DNA from: Sphingomonadales bacterium UBA658
GTDB taxonomy: Bacteria > Pseudomonadota > Alphaproteobacteria > Sphingomonadales > Sphingomonadaceae
Length of the DNA: 11,579 bases
Direction: 5' to 3'
NCBI GenBank assembly: GCA_002299195.1
Contig: DBOA01000082.1
Span: forward strand, 1-11,579
This document shows positions 6,101 to 11,579 of this stretch, in pieces. Positions within the stretch are counted from its first letter, which is position 1, and each line of letters starts with the position of its first letter. The position numbers were made by a program, and so were the translations under genes. Below the pieces are notes generated by a model. It searched no databases. It was given only the letters and a program-made list of their open reading frames with translations, and was not told the origin of the DNA.

Positions 6101-6627
6101 TCAGACGATCCATTGCTTTTGTGTTGCTTGTCTGGATGCTTGGCTTCGCCTGGTTTGCGTTGCTTTTGCCGCAACCCGCCGCAATCAACCCCACCGACGC
6201 CGTCGTTGTCCTAACCGGCGGGCCGAACCGGATTGACCGCGGGCTTGAGATACTGGCATCGGGGCAGTCGCAAAAAATGCTGATTTCCGGGGTCGACCGC
6301 GATGTGAAACCGCGGGAGCTTGCCGCGCAATATCCGGGTTCGTCGAAATATTTCAAATGCTGCATCGACCTGGGTTTCCAGTCTGTCGACACCCGATCGA
6401 ACGCATTGGAAACGGCAGCATGGGCAAAACGGAACAAAGTAACGAGCTTGCGGCTTATCACGCATGATTGGCATATGCGGCGCGCGCGCTTTGAACTCGA
6501 CCGGGAATTGTCCGGCAATGTCGCCGTCACCAATGACGCCGTATCGACCCACCCGTCGCTGGGCGCCCTATTCAAAGAATATAATAAATATTGGTTGCGG
6601 GCTGTCGCGTCTCTGCTGGGCATGTAA
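6097..6627 (+). CDS. DUF218 (YdcF/SanA/ElyC-type) membrane protein
   Basis: This 176-aa protein has one N-terminal membrane anchor (about 6-25) and a DUF218 domain. The Rossmann-like strand VVVLTGG is at 36-42, then RIDRGLEIL at 45-53, SGVD at 64-67, the family's DTRSNALETAAW at 98-109 and ITHDWHMRRA at 121-130 with His126. E. coli relatives ElyC, SanA and YdcF are tied to envelope integrity, vancomycin tolerance or peptidoglycan precursor handling, but the biochemical activity of the family is not settled. The start overlaps the ftsX stop by ATGA and the next gene starts 3 nt after the stop, so it belongs to the ftsEX-plsC operon. That position supports an envelope role. GAAGAG about 7-12 nt before the ATG could serve as ribosome site. 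Confidence 0.86.
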   Translation: MIRRSIAFVLLVWMLGFAWFALLLPQPAAINPTDAVVVLTGGPNRIDRGLEILASGQSQKMLISGVDRDVKPRELAAQYPGSSKYFKCCIDLGFQSVDTRSNALETAAWAKRNKVTSLRLITHDWHMRRARFELDRELSGNVAVTNDAVSTHPSLGALFKEYNKYWLRAVASLLGM

Positions 6628-6630
6628 CCG

Positions 6631-7317
6631 ATGATCGCATTGATCCGATCTGCCTTGTACATCGCCATTTTCTACACGGGATCGGTGTTTTTCGTGGCCA
6701 CAGCGTTTTTCGCACAATGGTTTTCCATTCCGCTGATGCAGTGGGCCGTTCGCGGTTGGTCGCGCTGGCAATATGCCTGCTACCGCCGGATTTTGGGCAT
6801 CACGATTAAAATTGAGGGCCACTTGCCGCACAAGCCTGTGCTCTATGCGATCAAGCATGAAAGCATGTTTGAGACGATCGACATGCCCCGTATGTTTAAC
6901 AAGCCCGCCGTGGTCACCAAAAAAGAACTGTTCGACATACCCTTTTGGGGGCCCGCCGCGCGCGCTTATGGCATGATACCCGTTGACCGGAATGGCGGCG
7001 CCACCGCGCTGCGCGCCATGCTTGTTTTGGCGAAAAAGATGATCGCAGACGGACGACCCATTGTGATTTTCCCGGAAGGTACACGCGTCGCGCCGGGCAG
7101 CCAACCGCCACTGCAATCGGGATTTGCCGGATTATATAAGCTCATAAATCTGCCCGTCGTGCCAATCGCGGTCAACAGCGGCACGTTAAGCCCGCGCAAG
7201 ACCGGTATCTGGAAATCAGGGACGATTACGTACAAGGTCGGCGAAGAACTTCCCACGGGCCTGCCGCGCGAAGACATTGAGGCGCGGGTGCATGCGGCGA
7301 TTAACGCGCTGAATTAA
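6631..7317 (+). CDS. plsC: 1-acyl-sn-glycerol-3-phosphate acyltransferase (PlsC-type)
   Basis: This 228-aa PlsC/LPLAT-family membrane enzyme would transfer an acyl chain to lysophosphatidic acid to give phosphatidic acid, the precursor of membrane phospholipids. A hydrophobic N-terminus spans about 8-30. The catalytic block is KHESMFE (75-81), an HX4E form (His76, Glu81) of the usual HX4D. Block 3 is FPEGTR (147-152), the phosphate-binding site, and block 4 is VVPIAVNSG (176-184). The Glu variant is, as far as I recall, common in alphaproteobacterial members, so it should not mean inactivity. Other lysophospholipid substrates are possible. The gene is last in the ftsE-ftsX-DUF218 cluster, 3 nt after the previous stop, without its own clear ribosome site. 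Its stop overlaps the convergent tyrA stop by 4 bp (7314-7317). Confidence 0.88.
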   Translation: MIALIRSALYIAIFYTGSVFFVATAFFAQWFSIPLMQWAVRGWSRWQYACYRRILGITIKIEGHLPHKPVLYAIKHESMFETIDMPRMFNKPAVVTKKELFDIPFWGPAARAYGMIPVDRNGGATALRAMLVLAKKMIADGRPIVIFPEGTRVAPGSQPPLQSGFAGLYKLINLPVVPIAVNSGTLSPRKTGIWKSGTITYKVGEELPTGLPREDIEARVHAAINALN

Positions 7318-8219
7318 TGCTTACGTCCAAAGTCGGGCGCGTCGTCATCTTGGCCCTGTTCAACAATCGACCGCCGGATGTCACGCGTGCGGCTGAACAA
7401 TGCCTCCAATTCGTCGCCTTTGTCGTACCGTATGGCGCGTTGCAGGACGCTTAAATCTTCCGAAAAACGTTGAAGCATCTCAAGCACAGCGTCCTTGTTC
7501 GATAGGAACACGTCGCGCCACATCACGGGATCGGACGCGGCGATGCGGGTGAAATCGCGGAAACCACCGGCGGAATATTTGATAACTTCGCTTTGCGTTA
7601 CGCCTTCAAGATCATCGGCGGTTCCAACAATCGTATAAGCGATAAGATGCGGCAGATGGCTGGTGACTGCCAACACCATATCATGGTGGCGCGCATCCAT
7701 GATTTCGACATCCGCACCAAGGCGCTGCCAAAAACTGCGCAAGCGCTCGACAGCTGCCTCTGGCGCATTTTCGGGCGGCGTCAATATGCACCACCGGCCT
7801 TTGAACAAGGTTGCAAAACCCGCATCGGGGCCGCTTTTTTCCGTACCCGCAACCGGATGGGCGGGAATGATCATCGCGTTGGGCAGAACGGCCGCAAGCG
7901 CGTCCGCCACGCTTTGCTTGCATGAACCGACGTCACTGACGATGGCATCCGCAGGCAGGTCGGACGCGAAGTCCGCCGCCACTGCCCCCATGGCCCCTAC
8001 CGGTACGCATAATATGACAAGGTCGGCGTCCATGACCGATGCGCCAGCGGTATCGGTGACATCGTCGCATATGCCCAATTGGACCGCGCGTGCACGGACA
8101 AGCGGGTCGGCATCATGGCCGGTAATCCGCACCGATGGCATGTTCGCCTTAACGGCACGCGCGACAGACGAGCCGATGAGCCCAAGCCCGATCACCGTTA
8201 AACGCGCAAACGGCAGCAT
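7314..8219 (-). CDS. tyrA: Prephenate/arogenate dehydrogenase
   Basis: This 301-aa enzyme performs oxidative decarboxylation of prephenate (or arogenate) in tyrosine biosynthesis. The N-terminal Rossmann fold has GLGLIGSS at 11-18, with a likely NAD(P)-binding end of strand 2 at GHDAD (34-38). SDVGSCK is at 95-101 and the catalytic-region motif HPVAGTEKSG at 121-130, where His121 corresponds to the catalytic histidine of TyrA. SHLPH at 187-191 and the substrate-binding GGFRDFTRIA at 218-227 follow. There is no ACT or chorismate-mutase domain, so it is the single-function form, and prephenate versus arogenate preference cannot be read off. The ATG overlaps the hisC stop by one base (TGATG), coupling it to an aminotransferase able to work on the same pathway. 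It ends in a 4-bp convergent overlap with plsC. Confidence 0.92.
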   Translation of the reverse strand: MLPFARLTVIGLGLIGSSVARAVKANMPSVRITGHDADPLVRARAVQLGICDDVTDTAGASVMDADLVILCVPVGAMGAVAADFASDLPADAIVSDVGSCKQSVADALAAVLPNAMIIPAHPVAGTEKSGPDAGFATLFKGRWCILTPPENAPEAAVERLRSFWQRLGADVEIMDARHHDMVLAVTSHLPHLIAYTIVGTADDLEGVTQSEVIKYSAGGFRDFTRIAASDPVMWRDVFLSNKDAVLEMLQRFSEDLSVLQRAIRYDKGDELEALFSRTRDIRRSIVEQGQDDDAPDFGRKH

Positions 8220-9316
8220 CAGGCGTTTGCTTCCAAAATCTTGCGCAACGCCGCCATGACACCGCGATTTTCTTCCTCAGTACCAATCGTAATGCGCAGC
8301 CCGCTGCCAAGGCCCTGACCCGGTAACCAGCGCACGATATAGCCTTCGGCCATCAGGCCATTATAGGCCGCTTCCGCGCTACAATTGCCTTCAAACAATA
8401 TCATCAGGAAGTTTGCCCACGACGGGATGACTTTCACGCCATGGTTCGACAGTGCCGCACATTCCGCTGCCATCCAATCGCGCCATTCGGCATTATGCTG
8501 GCGGCTGCGCGTCACGAACGCGGTATCGCCAAGCGCGGCAATCGCTGCGGCTTGCCCGGCAGTGGTGACATTGAACGGTGCACGCACGCGGTTGAGCGTC
8601 GCGATCAGGCCCGGCTGACCATAGCACCAGCCAATGCGTTCGGCCGCAAGGCCATAGATTTTGGAAAATGTGCGCGTGATCAGGACATTGTCATGCTGGC
8701 GTGCAAGCTCGAGCGCGGCAGGTCCGTCATCGTCAAGATACTCGCCATAGGCTTGGTCCAAAACAAGGACGCAGTTGCCGGGTAGGCCAGCATGAAGCCG
8801 TGCGATTTCGGCGTCGCTGCAATAGGTGCCGGTCGGGTTATTGGGATTTGCGACAAAAACAACGCGTGTCTTATCCGTCACCAACGCCAATAACGCATCC
8901 ACGTCCGTGCCATAATCCTTATCGGGGGCGACAATCACATTGGCAGCGGTCTTCCGCGCGGCGATATCGTAAACCGAAAAACCGTAGCGGACATAAATGA
9001 TATCATCGCCAGCGCCGGCATAGCCCATGGCGATCAGGTTCAGCAGTTCGTCAGAACCGGTACCACAAACGATCAGGTCGCTGTCGACTTCATAGGCTGC
9101 GCCCAAAGCCTCACGCAGCGCCGTGCTAGCGGGGTCAGGGTAGCGCGCAAGCGACGCGCCTTTATCGACAAGTGCTGCGGCCGCATGCGGGCTGCAGCCA
9201 AGCGGATTTTCGTTCGCGGATAATTTTATCAACACCCGTCCATCATCCGACTTTGCTTTGCCGGGGGTATAGGCGCTGATGGCTTCGATCCATGGTTTGG
9301 CGGTAGGCGTGTTCAT
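8219..9316 (-). CDS. hisC: Histidinol-phosphate/aromatic aminotransferase
   Basis: This 365-aa PLP-dependent fold-type I aminotransferase of the HisC family makes histidinol phosphate. In genomes with this gene order it is often also credited with aromatic transamination. ANENPLG is at 34-40, GTGSDELL at 85-92 and NPNNPTG at 157-163. D187 in VLDQAYGEY contacts the pyridine nitrogen. K219 in TFSKIYGLA is the Schiff-base lysine. R227 binds the phosphate, and R341 in LRITIGT binds the substrate carboxylate or phosphate. ATG 9316 gives the usual family length and start. The frame stays open 39 codons further, to 9433, but that would overlap the divergent metX start. No Shine-Dalgarno precedes the chosen ATG. 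Coupling to tyrA suggests the pair serves tyrosine or phenylalanine as well as histidine synthesis; this is inference. Confidence 0.9.
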   Translation of the reverse strand: MNTPTAKPWIEAISAYTPGKAKSDDGRVLIKLSANENPLGCSPHAAAALVDKGASLARYPDPASTALREALGAAYEVDSDLIVCGTGSDELLNLIAMGYAGAGDDIIYVRYGFSVYDIAARKTAANVIVAPDKDYGTDVDALLALVTDKTRVVFVANPNNPTGTYCSDAEIARLHAGLPGNCVLVLDQAYGEYLDDDGPAALELARQHDNVLITRTFSKIYGLAAERIGWCYGQPGLIATLNRVRAPFNVTTAGQAAAIAALGDTAFVTRSRQHNAEWRDWMAAECAALSNHGVKVIPSWANFLMILFEGNCSAEAAYNGLMAEGYIVRWLPGQGLGSGLRITIGTEEENRGVMAALRKILEANA

Positions 9317-9415
9317 GCCAGCGGCCATAGCGGCGCAAGCAGCGAAGCGCAACGCTCGCCCTATTTGGCCAACGCACATTAAAGAGTTTCTATTGTTTCG
9401 CACGGCCACGCTGAT
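9317..9415. promoter_or_regulatory. Divergent hisC/metX promoter region
   Basis: This 99-bp region must hold the promoters of both hisC-tyrA and metX-metW. A weak plus-strand pair is TTGGCC (9365-9370), 18 nt, TCTATT (9389-9394), which would start transcription about 15 nt before metX. On the minus strand TTTAAT (9383-9378) is a fair -10 with no matching -35. TTGGCCAA (9365-9372) is a short palindrome. I see no SAM-II-like or other methionine riboswitch fold and no ribosome site before either gene. Confidence 0.35.
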
Positions 9416-10549
9416 ATGGCGTTGCTTATGCAAGAAGATACGCGTTTCGGTCTGGATAAGAAGGCACGCCTGCTGGGACCAGTGCGACTGGACAGCGGCG
9501 CAGAATTTGCGCCTGTCGATATCGCGTATGAAACCTATGGCGCATTAAACGCCGATAAATCGAACGCCATTCTCATCTGCCACGCGCTGACCGGCGACCA
9601 ATATGTGGCGTCCACGCATCCTATGACCGGCAAGGACGGTTGGTGGACGCGTATGGTTGGGGCAGGCAAGCCCATCGACCCCGCACGGCATTGCATCATC
9701 AGCATCAACGTCATGGGCAGTTGCATGGGGTCGTCGGGACCCGCCAGCATCGATCCCACAACGGGCGCGGCCTACGCTATGGCCTTTCCCGTCATCACCA
9801 TCCCCGACATGGTGCGCGCGCAGGCGCTCTTGCTTGACCATCTGGGCATTGAAACGCTTGAGGCCGTCGTTGGCGGATCGATGGGCGGCATGCAGGCGTT
9901 AAGCTGGGCAGCCTTATATCCCGAACGGGTGAAGTCTGCGGTCGTGATTGCGTCTACCGCCCGCCATTCCGCACAGAATATCGCCTTTCACGAGGTCGGG
10001 CGTCAGGCCATTATGGCGGACCCGCGTTGGAACAATGGGGCCTATTATGGCCACGAGGCACCATCATCGGGCCTCGCCGTTGCCCGTATGGCCGCGCACA
10101 TCACTTATCTTTCGGAGGCAGGCCTTACCGAGAAATTTGGCCGCCGCCTGCAAAACCGCGATGCCAAAAGTTTTGGATTTGATGCCGATTTTCAGGTTGA
10201 AAGCTATTTGCGTTATCAAGGTCTTAGCTTTGTCGACCGCTTTGATGCCAACAGCTATCTCTACATCACGCGCGCGATGGACTATTTTGACCTCGCCGAA
10301 CCGCATGACGGTGTTCTGGCAAAGGCATTTGCAGGCACAAAGACACGCTTTTGCCTGATCAGTTTTGACAGTGACTGGTTGTACCCGACCGCAGAATCAC
10401 GGCGCATTGTCCATGCGTTGAACGCTGCGGGCGCTGCGGTCAGTTTCGTTGAGCTATCAAGCCCCTTTGGCCATGATGCCTTCTTGCTGGAAGCGCCGGA
10501 GATGAACCGCATCGTGGACGGTTTCTTGCGCGCAGGAGAGCCATCATGA
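9416..10549 (+). CDS. metX: Homoserine O-acyltransferase (MetX type)
   Basis: This 377-aa alpha/beta-hydrolase-fold enzyme activates homoserine with acetyl-CoA or succinyl-CoA in the first dedicated step of methionine synthesis. CHALTGDQY is at 55-63, the nucleophile elbow GGSMGGMQ at 153-160 (Ser155), Asp320 in SFDSDWLYP and His353 in FGHDAF, so the triad is complete. NVMGSCMGSSGP (98-109) is the family's conserved region. Some proteobacterial MetX proteins use succinyl-CoA, and I cannot tell from inspection which applies here. ATG 9416 is used, but ATG 9428 (MQEDTRFGL) is as likely, because neither has a Shine-Dalgarno. The stop overlaps metW by ATGA. Confidence 0.93.
   Translation: MALLMQEDTRFGLDKKARLLGPVRLDSGAEFAPVDIAYETYGALNADKSNAILICHALTGDQYVASTHPMTGKDGWWTRMVGAGKPIDPARHCIISINVMGSCMGSSGPASIDPTTGAAYAMAFPVITIPDMVRAQALLLDHLGIETLEAVVGGSMGGMQALSWAALYPERVKSAVVIASTARHSAQNIAFHEVGRQAIMADPRWNNGAYYGHEAPSSGLAVARMAAHITYLSEAGLTEKFGRRLQNRDAKSFGFDADFQVESYLRYQGLSFVDRFDANSYLYITRAMDYFDLAEPHDGVLAKAFAGTKTRFCLISFDSDWLYPTAESRRIVHALNAAGAAVSFVELSSPFGHDAFLLEAPEMNRIVDGFLRAGEPS
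10534..10538 (+). promoter_or_regulatory. Ribosome binding site of metW
   Basis: AGGAG inside the end of metX lies 7 nt before the metW ATG at 10546. It supports that start and independent re-initiation in addition to the ATGA coupling. Confidence 0.65.
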
Positions 10550-11139
10550 GCGCACTTCGCCCTGATCTTGCCATCATCGCCCGCGAAGTCCGCGCGGGGA
10601 CCCGTGTGCTTGATGTTGGATGCGGTGACGGGCAGTTGATGGCCGCGTTGCGTGATACCAAAAATGTCGATGCCCGCGGCCTTGAGCTGAATGCGCACGA
10701 TGTTGCGACCTCAGTATCCCGGGGTCTATCGGTCATTCAAGGGGATGCCGATACCGATTTGGCGGAATATCCAGATGGCAGCTTTGATTATGCCATTCTC
10801 AGCCAGACATTGCAGACGACCAAAAGACCGGATCTGGTTCTCGACCATCTGGTCCGGATCGGGCGTGAGGCATTTGTCTCCTTCCCCAACTTTGCGCAGT
10901 GGCGCATCCGTTTTGCCCATATGTTTGGCGGACGTATGCCCGTGACCAAGCAACTTCCACATCTCTGGTACGATACACCCAATATCCACCATGTGACCAT
11001 CGACGATTTTCGAAGCTTGTTACACGAACGGAATATCGAGATTGAAGGCCAGTGGTTTCTGTCTGGAAACAAGCCGCGCGCCGACCGCTTCGCCAACCTT
11101 CTGGCGCAACATGCGGTGTTCAAACTCCGCCCGAAATAG
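10546..11139 (+). CDS. metW: Methionine biosynthesis protein MetW
   Basis: This 197-aa protein has a class I SAM-dependent methyltransferase fold. The SAM-binding motif VLDVGCGDGQL is at 21-31, with an acidic end of strand 2 at GLELN (45-49). LSQTLQTTKRP (85-95), SFPNFAQWR (112-120) and the LWYDTPNIHH block (140-149) are typical of MetW. MetW almost always sits next to metX in proteobacteria and is needed for, or modulates, the homoserine acylation step. Studies in Pseudomonas have linked it to MetX activity. No methyl-acceptor substrate is established. The ATGA overlap with metX and a strong internal ribosome site give coupled expression. No convincing terminator follows the stop at 11139. 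Confidence 0.94.
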   Translation: MSALRPDLAIIAREVRAGTRVLDVGCGDGQLMAALRDTKNVDARGLELNAHDVATSVSRGLSVIQGDADTDLAEYPDGSFDYAILSQTLQTTKRPDLVLDHLVRIGREAFVSFPNFAQWRIRFAHMFGGRMPVTKQLPHLWYDTPNIHHVTIDDFRSLLHERNIEIEGQWFLSGNKPRADRFANLLAQHAVFKLRPK

Positions 11140-11380
11140 TCCAACATCGAAACGATGCGCCGATATCGCGTCGGCCATCGTCACGCACACTGATTTGGCG
11201 ATCCTGTTTTGCCATGCTTTGCGCGACCACAGCAGCTGCAGCTGCTACGGCAGCCAAAAGGACTGCGGTGAGAATCATGCCCATAATAAACGATCCATTT
11301 ACCAATACAGGCCAGAGTTGATGAAGGTAATTGGCCGTGCCATTGCCGGGAAACACGGCCAATAGCCGGCCAAGTTTCAT
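11120..11380 (-). CDS. Doubtful small membrane protein
   Basis: From ATG 11380 the minus strand encodes 86 residues. The start is MKLGRLLAVFPGNG, then one strong hydrophobic helix at about 30-55 rich in Ala, Val, Ile and Met, then a polar tail. I do not recognise it. For it: it fills an otherwise empty gap and has a single clear membrane helix. Against it: AGG touches the ATG rather than lying upstream, the last 20 bp run antisense into metW, third-codon bases are not clearly G+C-biased, and Ala-rich helices arise easily from GCN repeats. Treat it as a hypothesis. Confidence 0.25.
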   Translation of the reverse strand: MKLGRLLAVFPGNGTANYLHQLWPVLVNGSFIMGMILTAVLLAAVAAAAAVVAQSMAKQDRQISVRDDGRRDIGASFRCWTISGGV

Positions 11381-11487
11381 CCTGTGCCGATTTGCGACAA
11401 TGCCCCCGGGCATTTCTAAACCGATAAAGCCTGTTGCGCCGGCCAACGGGCTTTGCTAGTGGCCCCCTCCTACCTGTCGAGGCGCGT
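11140..11487. other. Intergenic stretch between metW and tRNA-Leu
   Basis: In these 348 bp I see no secure gene. Short features are CATCG/CGATG at 11145-11157 just after metW (no T-run), a 16-bp perfect palindrome of CAGCTG repeats at 11231-11246, the hairpin at 11399-11414, and the doubtful minus-strand ORF. Upstream of tRNA-Leu, TTGCGC (11434-11439) and the CTAGTG area (11456-11461) could be a poor promoter, but the match is too weak to list separately. Confidence 0.5.
11399..11417 (+). terminator. Weak terminator-like hairpin
   Basis: AATGCCC (11399-11405) pairs with GGGCATT (11408-11414), in practice a 6-bp stem with a 4-nt loop, followed by TCT. The T-tract is poor and the site is about 260 bp past metW, so a role in ending metXW transcription is uncertain. 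Confidence 0.25.
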
Positions 11488-11574
11488 GCGGCCATGGCGG
11501 AATTGGTAGACGCGCAACGTTGAGGTCGTTGTGGGCGAAAGCCCGTGGAAGTTCGAGTCTTCTTGGCCGCACCA
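11488..11574 (+). tRNA. tRNA-Leu (anticodon GAG)
   Basis: An 87-nt class II tRNA with encoded CCA. The acceptor stem is GCGGCCA with TGGCCGC plus A73. The D-loop contains AATTGGTAGAC. The anticodon stem CAACG/CGTTG holds loop TTGAGGT with anticodon GAG, reading CUC/CUU (Leu). The long variable arm has GGGC/GCCC pairing, and the T-arm contains GTTCGAGTC. It is complete just before the window edge. Confidence 0.96.
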
Positions 11575-11579
11575 GACAG

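Noticed and set aside
9317..9427. SAM-II riboswitch before metX
   Set aside because: The characteristic pseudoknot elements and conserved unpaired bases were not recognisable by eye. A covariance model would be decisive.
9317..9433. Extended hisC start at 9433 (39 extra residues)
   Set aside because: The extension overlaps the divergent metX start, has no HisC similarity and would make the protein longer than the family.
11231..11246. 16-bp perfect palindrome of CAGCTG repeats
   Set aside because: Built from trinucleotide-like GCA/GCT repeats. It probably arises from a low-complexity Ala-like stretch rather than a protein-binding site.
1..11579. Mobile elements, CRISPR arrays, defence or phage genes
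   Set aside because: No transposase, integrase, evenly spaced repeats or known defence families were found in any frame that looks real.

Overview
The window looks like a chromosomal segment of a moderately G+C-rich alphaproteobacterium. It is most like the order Sphingomonadales (Sphingopyxis/Sphingorhabdus-like). That placement comes from recalled protein resemblance (FtsE, FtsX, MetX, MetW, HisC, TyrA) and gene order, not from a database search. Two tRNA genes are present: tRNA-Thr(CGT) at 3458-3533 on the minus strand and tRNA-Leu(GAG) at 11488-11574 on the plus strand.

Left part (1-3457), accessory in character. The last 22 codons of an unidentified gene overlap the start of a HupE/UreJ-type membrane protein. 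This converges, with a 3-nt gap, on an exported alpha/beta-hydrolase (esterase-like). Upstream of the hydrolase on the same strand lies the C-terminal end of a TonB-dependent receptor whose 5' part is missing, followed downstream by a clear bidirectional hairpin terminator. A nitroreductase-family flavoprotein gene begins where the receptor sequence is lost. tRNA-Thr, with a good sigma70-like promoter, follows.

Middle part (3643-7317), cell envelope and division. A zinc-ribbon/single-TM/DUF3426-like protein is divergent from a tight cluster: ftsE, ftsX, a DUF218 (YdcF/SanA-type) membrane protein and a PlsC-type acyltransferase. The first three genes overlap at stop/start codons (TGATG, ATGA) and the fourth starts 3 nt later, so they probably form one operon. 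The FtsX reading frame is intact but only 231 aa long. It appears to have lost, in frame, the end of the periplasmic domain and the second transmembrane helix. This is the most unusual observation in the window.

Right part (7314-11139), amino-acid biosynthesis. On the minus strand hisC is translationally coupled to a prephenate dehydrogenase gene (tyrA), pairing an aminotransferase with tyrosine synthesis. Divergent from hisC are metX and metW (homoserine O-acyltransferase and its partner methyltransferase-like protein), overlapping by ATGA. The stretch 11140-11487 before tRNA-Leu holds at most a doubtful small membrane-protein ORF and a weak hairpin.

No insertion sequence, integrase, CRISPR array, phage gene or obvious defence system was seen. 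Most of the window is ordinary conserved chromosome. The points worth checking are the FtsX deletion, the receptor remnant, and the missing Shine-Dalgarno sequences (possible leaderless transcripts) at several starts.
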